This document shows, one piece after another, positions 6,101 to 7,326 of a DNA stretch of 7,326 bases. This stretch comes from an uncultured Victivallales bacterium (GTDB lineage: Bacteria; Verrucomicrobiota; Lentisphaeria; Oligosphaerales; JAFGRS01). Every line of letters starts with the position of its first letter. Within the stretch, counting starts at the first letter, position 1. Location of the stretch: NCBI GenBank assembly GCA_903834675.1, contig CAILKC010000169.1:1-7326 (forward strand), read 5' to 3'. The notes under the pieces were generated by a model. That model saw only the letters and a list, made by a program, of their open reading frames with translations. It searched no databases and was not told the origin of the DNA. A program made the translations under genes and the position numbers.

Positions 6101-6744
6101 AATGCGGACACCGCATTGCCTACCGCCTTCAGCGTGCGCTCAGAGTAGATGCCAAAGGTCTGCATCAGGCGGGCGCCCTGGTCCACCTCGCGGAAGTCAA
6201 ACGGGGTCTGCGCCTCGAACTTCTGCAAGAACCCCATGCGCTGCTCCGCCTTCTTCGGGCTTCCGAGCAGTACCTCCCAAGAGACCAGCGACTTCTCGCG
6301 GAAGGCCGCTGGCCCCAGCGCCTTTACCGCGGCATACACCCCCGCCGCCACCGCCCCCAGCGCGGCGCCAATCCCCATCAGCGCGTACTTGGCGACCCCG
6401 AAGACCGCCGAGAACGCCGTGCCGATGCCCTTGACCACGCCCACCAGGCCACTGACCAGGCCGCTCACCAGCTTGATCGGCAGCGCCAGCGCGCCAAAGA
6501 CCAGTTTGCCGGCCGTCCCCAGGGCGGGAAAGGCCATGGTCACCGTTGAGAGCGCACTTCCCAGCCCCGAGACACCCGTACGCACCGCGGCCAGGCCCCC
6601 TGCGGCGCCCCCCGCCGCCAGCCCCTTCAGCCCGCCCGCGCCGCTGAGCCGGTGCAGCTGCGTCTCCAGGGCGTGCAAGGCCGACGTGGCTTCGGTCGTC
6701 GAAGCCCCGATAATGACGCTAAGGCGAAAAGGTGCGGCTGCCAT
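3184..6744 (-). CDS. Phage tail tape measure protein
   Basis: This is a 1186-residue protein. Tape measure proteins fill the tail tube during assembly and set its length. The N-terminal region (about 38-145) is Gly/Ala-rich and strongly hydrophobic, with several possible membrane-spanning helices, as is typical of this family. A conserved core follows (about 148-320): SWEVLLGSPKKAEQRMGFL, a Thr-Pro-Phe-Asp-Phe-Arg-Glu-Val motif at 180-187, LMQTFGIY, then EGVKF and SQTWDGLMSTLG, all usual for tape measure N-terminal domains. The C-terminal half is mostly polar, with a collagen-like Gly-x-x stretch (about 807-830), three Ala-Ala-Pro-Lys units (about 895-906) and long Arg/Pro/Ser-rich disordered parts, ending in a short helix. 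No peptidase or lysozyme motif was recognised. The ATG is preceded by AGGAG at a 12-base spacing. At about 0.15 nm per residue the tail would be near 180 nm if uncleaved, which indicates a long-tailed phage (sipho- or myovirus). Confidence 0.93.
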   Translation of the reverse strand: MAAAPFRLSVIIGASTTEATSALHALETQLHRLSGAGGLKGLAAGGAAGGLAAVRTGVSGLGSALSTVTMAFPALGTAGKLVFGALALPIKLVSGLVSGLVGVVKGIGTAFSAVFGVAKYALMGIGAALGAVAAGVYAAVKALGPAAFREKSLVSWEVLLGSPKKAEQRMGFLQKFEAQTPFDFREVDQGARLMQTFGIYSERTLKAVGNAVSAFGKRIDDAVGPLAKLKAGLFESEQMGVIGITRDSLRKEGVKFDKQGTMLTPGTVAFEAAIRSFEKRFGGMMDRVSQTWDGLMSTLGSSWDNLWATLGKNALGPAKRVLREVIGGIDDIATRLKGFTIPGLEKAVIAAKMLRTLVGDLFDQQERGRLLGIVTDTAKKVPGFAVGLGEALLGDLGTLLGNFVTNLGPAFSLFGDVFVGAGRVFIAMLKEAWSGMSKEARDNILAAISPDEAKSQITAYKGIVHDEAENAVKGDVLREPERRKALAAWIHDLNSSLSKRSMVGNELANYTAGAGGAGLRSAGIDTTALLARIDWQWRTSRGYERQTGAIRLSPSAEEQTRLHTTLGGMVTQMRELGANLGKGFGEKLDQYLFGKYQQGVLGQPGVDAQGRKLDANGKPLHAEAGGAVRSTFGEGLDEAKARYGEASGEVAAQNYINQTREGWIRLLTPPAPRDRYGVARPQTLANEKTGEQLFAQMAPWLSKALAERGRMAPSEAREVLREARGLAMGNNPQEAIRGALRQAQGREVTPRQEGQLKEQFRSVPATGLAAEVRETPEWIDRIAKALRPSEVLAQLAQAAARRQPGAGGAGGAGGDGGDGAAGPAGRDGQDAVSPGSAPPAAVPTPARARGPLRTRLGWSGTQTGAARENRLAGQWEGEDTILPRGIVSSLRGANAAPKAAPKAAPKVEAPKESNNPTASAWSAQQRSRFMEGQYPETSGTGEASWEPDSYSPPPGSAQNRPYTAGRFAWQDAVDAAYGISRPRGISSVMHGAKGGASKPQEPWARAYSEVSAPRRQPLATPARTSKETPDAGKERDREHDTRFGFRLPDNLESLMRMSPRQRDRARRDAREDGVLSSKLAKLAAGENVGFTLGEKRRLGEAGGHVPRPRWAAEQDRVRAGSPDLASMGKHRLGDLSESRIGMQTTESKNQQPPWAQALIQELRRQTTFDGRTVELLEKLANMVGVK
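3192..3195 (-). promoter_or_regulatory. Ribosome binding site of the 99-residue gene, inside tape measure gene
   Basis: GGAG on the minus strand lies 10 bases before the ATG at 3181. It is formed by the codons for Gly-Val near the C-terminus of the tape measure protein, so the site is only usable by ribosomes finishing or crossing that gene. It supports the chosen start and coupling. Confidence 0.5.
4026..4061 (-). repeat. Three exact 12-base tandem repeats coding Ala-Ala-Pro-Lys
   Basis: The plus-strand unit CCTTCGGCGCGG occurs at 4026-4037, 4038-4049 and 4050-4061 without a mismatch. On the coding strand it gives Ala-Ala-Pro-Lys units in the disordered C-terminal part of the tape measure protein. 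Exact identity points to recent slippage expansion. The copy number is likely to vary among relatives and would change linker length. Confidence 0.8.
4255..4326 (-). repeat. Short collagen-like Gly-x-x segment in tape measure gene
   Basis: Glycine occurs at every third residue for eight triplets (about residues 807-830; for example Gly-Ala-Ala, Gly-Pro-Ala, Gly-Arg-Asp, Gly-Gln-Asp). Collagen-like repeats are known in many phage tail and fibre proteins, where they form trimeric helices. Here the stretch is short and inside the tape measure protein, so it may be a flexible linker or a trimerisation point. Confidence 0.6.
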
Positions 6745-6756
6745 GGTCGCGTCGGT

Positions 6757-6761
6757 CTCCT
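6757..6761 (-). promoter_or_regulatory. Ribosome binding site of the tape measure gene
   Basis: AGGAG on the minus strand lies 12 bases before the tape measure ATG, somewhat far but the only good match. The gap of 158 bases between the zinc-ribbon gene and the tape measure gene (6745-6902) has no other supported feature. A TTGACG that could serve as a -35 box is present at 6793-6788, but no convincing -10 box follows. Confidence 0.5.
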
Positions 6762-6902
6762 GTATGCTCGTACAAGATACCGGCGCGCGTCAACCGGGGC
6801 TGCGCACGGCAGGTACCGGACGGCTGGTATGTCGACCGGGGTTGAATGGGGGAAAAAGCGACAGGGGCAGGAGCCAGCGGGAGGCAATCACAAGCGCCCG
6901 CG

Positions 6903-7145
6903 TTAGCGCTCGGGGTCCGTCTCGAAGGTGATGCGCCAGGGCGCTTCCTCGCCACGGTGGAGTCGGCGCAGGATGGCGATCAGTTCATCAATCGTGGTGC
7001 GGTCCAGCGGCGCCTCGCAGGAGAAGCACGCTTCCGGCGTCGTGTGCCGTCCGACGGGGACGGAGAACGAGGCGCCGCACTTGCCGCAGGCGAGGGTGAG
7101 GGCCTTCACCTCGCGCAGGTCGGTCACCTGGATGGTCTTGGTCAT
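6903..7145 (-). CDS. Small zinc-ribbon protein
   Basis: This is an 80-residue protein with two Cys-x-x-Cys knuckles (Cys20/Cys23 and Cys40/Cys43, 16 residues apart), the pattern of a zinc ribbon. The knuckles sit in LACGKCGASFSVP and EACFSCEAPLD, followed by a probable helix (about 51-65, TIDELIAILRRLHRG) and an acidic tail. No family was recognised. Its position directly before the tape measure gene is where tail assembly chaperones usually lie, but it does not look like a typical chaperone. No ribosome binding site precedes the ATG. The frame continues upstream for eight codons to the TAG of the preceding gene, so coupling or low-level stop readthrough could start or extend it. It could bind nucleic acid or another protein; the function is unknown. 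Confidence 0.75.
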   Translation of the reverse strand: MTKTIQVTDLREVKALTLACGKCGASFSVPVGRHTTPEACFSCEAPLDRTTIDELIAILRRLHRGEEAPWRITFETDPER

Positions 7146-7169
7146 GGGGCTTGGCGGACGGCGGCGCGG

Positions 7170-7326
7170 CTACCAGTTCCAGGCGGCCTCAGGCAGGGAG
7201 AACTCGCGGGACACGACTTCCTTGGTCACCTGCACCCCATCACGGATGCAGCGCTCGACAAAGTCGCAGAAGGCGTGGGTGGTGGCCATGCAGGGGTTGG
7301 GATGCTGCGTCGGGAACCGGCCGAAA
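7170..7326 (-). CDS. Hypothetical protein, C-terminal part (cut by right edge)
   Basis: The last 51 residues of a protein whose start lies beyond the right edge. The visible part includes three Cys (positions 12, 20 and 26 of the fragment), a probable helix (THAFCDFVERCIRDG) and the ending SLPEAAWNW. This is the only minus-strand frame open to the edge. It ends in TAG, 24 bases before the zinc-ribbon ATG and in the same frame. No family is recognised. By position it could be a tail assembly chaperone or another small tail gene, but the fragment is too short to say. The full gene from the neighbouring sequence would be needed to decide. Confidence 0.55.
   Translation of the reverse strand, partial: FGRFPTQHPNPCMATTHAFCDFVERCIRDGVQVTKEVVSREFSLPEAAWNW

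Noticed and set aside
6745..6902. Possible promoter upstream of the tape measure gene (TTGACG at 6793-6788)
   Set aside because: No acceptable -10 hexamer lies 16-18 bases downstream, so only the ribosome binding site is reported.
6892..6910. Possible terminator hairpin at the end of the zinc-ribbon gene
   Set aside because: The stem is only 5 base pairs with an 8-base loop and no T-run follows on the minus strand.
6149..6931. Open frame of 260 codons on the plus strand
   Set aside because: Antisense to the hydrophobic part of the tape measure gene; its Pro/Ser/Arg/Ala-rich product is a shadow of Gly/Ala-rich codons.
160..7172. TAG recoding (alternative genetic code), as four of the seven visible genes end in TAG
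   Set aside because: No gene has an internal in-frame TAG and new genes begin right after the TAG stops, so TAG behaves as a normal stop.
7144..7326. Plus-strand open frame running off the right edge from an ATG at 7144
   Set aside because: It overlaps the opposite-strand genes, has no ribosome binding site, and its Arg/Ser-rich product is less protein-like than the minus-strand frame.

Overview
The window reads as part of a phage or prophage tail module from a high-GC bacterial host. All supported genes lie on the minus strand, so transcription runs from high to low coordinates. The anchor is a 1186-residue tail tape measure protein (3184-6744). The host cannot be named from this sequence. 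The GC-rich bases, mostly weak Shine-Dalgarno sites, a bacterial lipoprotein signal and Pro/Thr linkers fit many environmental bacteria, and nothing here is diagnostic of one phylum.

Layout in transcription order. (1) A gene cut by the right edge (7170-7326), no family recognised. (2) An 80-residue protein with a four-cysteine zinc-ribbon pattern (6903-7145), in the same frame as gene 1 and separated from it by one TAG and eight codons. (3) A 158-base gap holding the ribosome binding site of the tape measure gene. (4) The tape measure gene, with a hydrophobic N-terminal region, a conserved core, and a low-complexity C-terminal third that contains a short collagen-like stretch and an Ala-Ala-Pro-Lys repeat. 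(5) Three small tightly packed genes: a 99-residue aromatic-rich protein, a 200-residue protein with a Ser/Thr-rich stretch, and a 133-residue protein with nine cysteines and a Pro/Thr linker. (6) A two-domain glycosyltransferase (160-1866). (7) A tandem-hairpin intergenic region. (8) The start of a lipoprotein gene that runs off the left edge.

Genes 4 to 6 are separated by only 2 to 4 bases and are probably one transcriptional unit with coupled translation. The most interesting arrangement is the glycosyltransferase directly after the Pro/Thr- and Cys-rich protein. The C-terminal domain of the enzyme carries motifs that resemble those of polypeptide GalNAc-transferases (family GT27): an Asp-Ser-His triad, a Trp-Gly-x-Asn-Glu motif and a later His-x-Phe-Arg. 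This suggests a phage-encoded system that adds sugars to its own tail proteins, with the neighbouring Pro/Thr linker as a candidate acceptor. That link is inference from motifs and gene order.

No tRNA, rRNA, CRISPR array, insertion sequence, integrase or attachment site was seen. No stretch longer than 300 bases lacks a gene.
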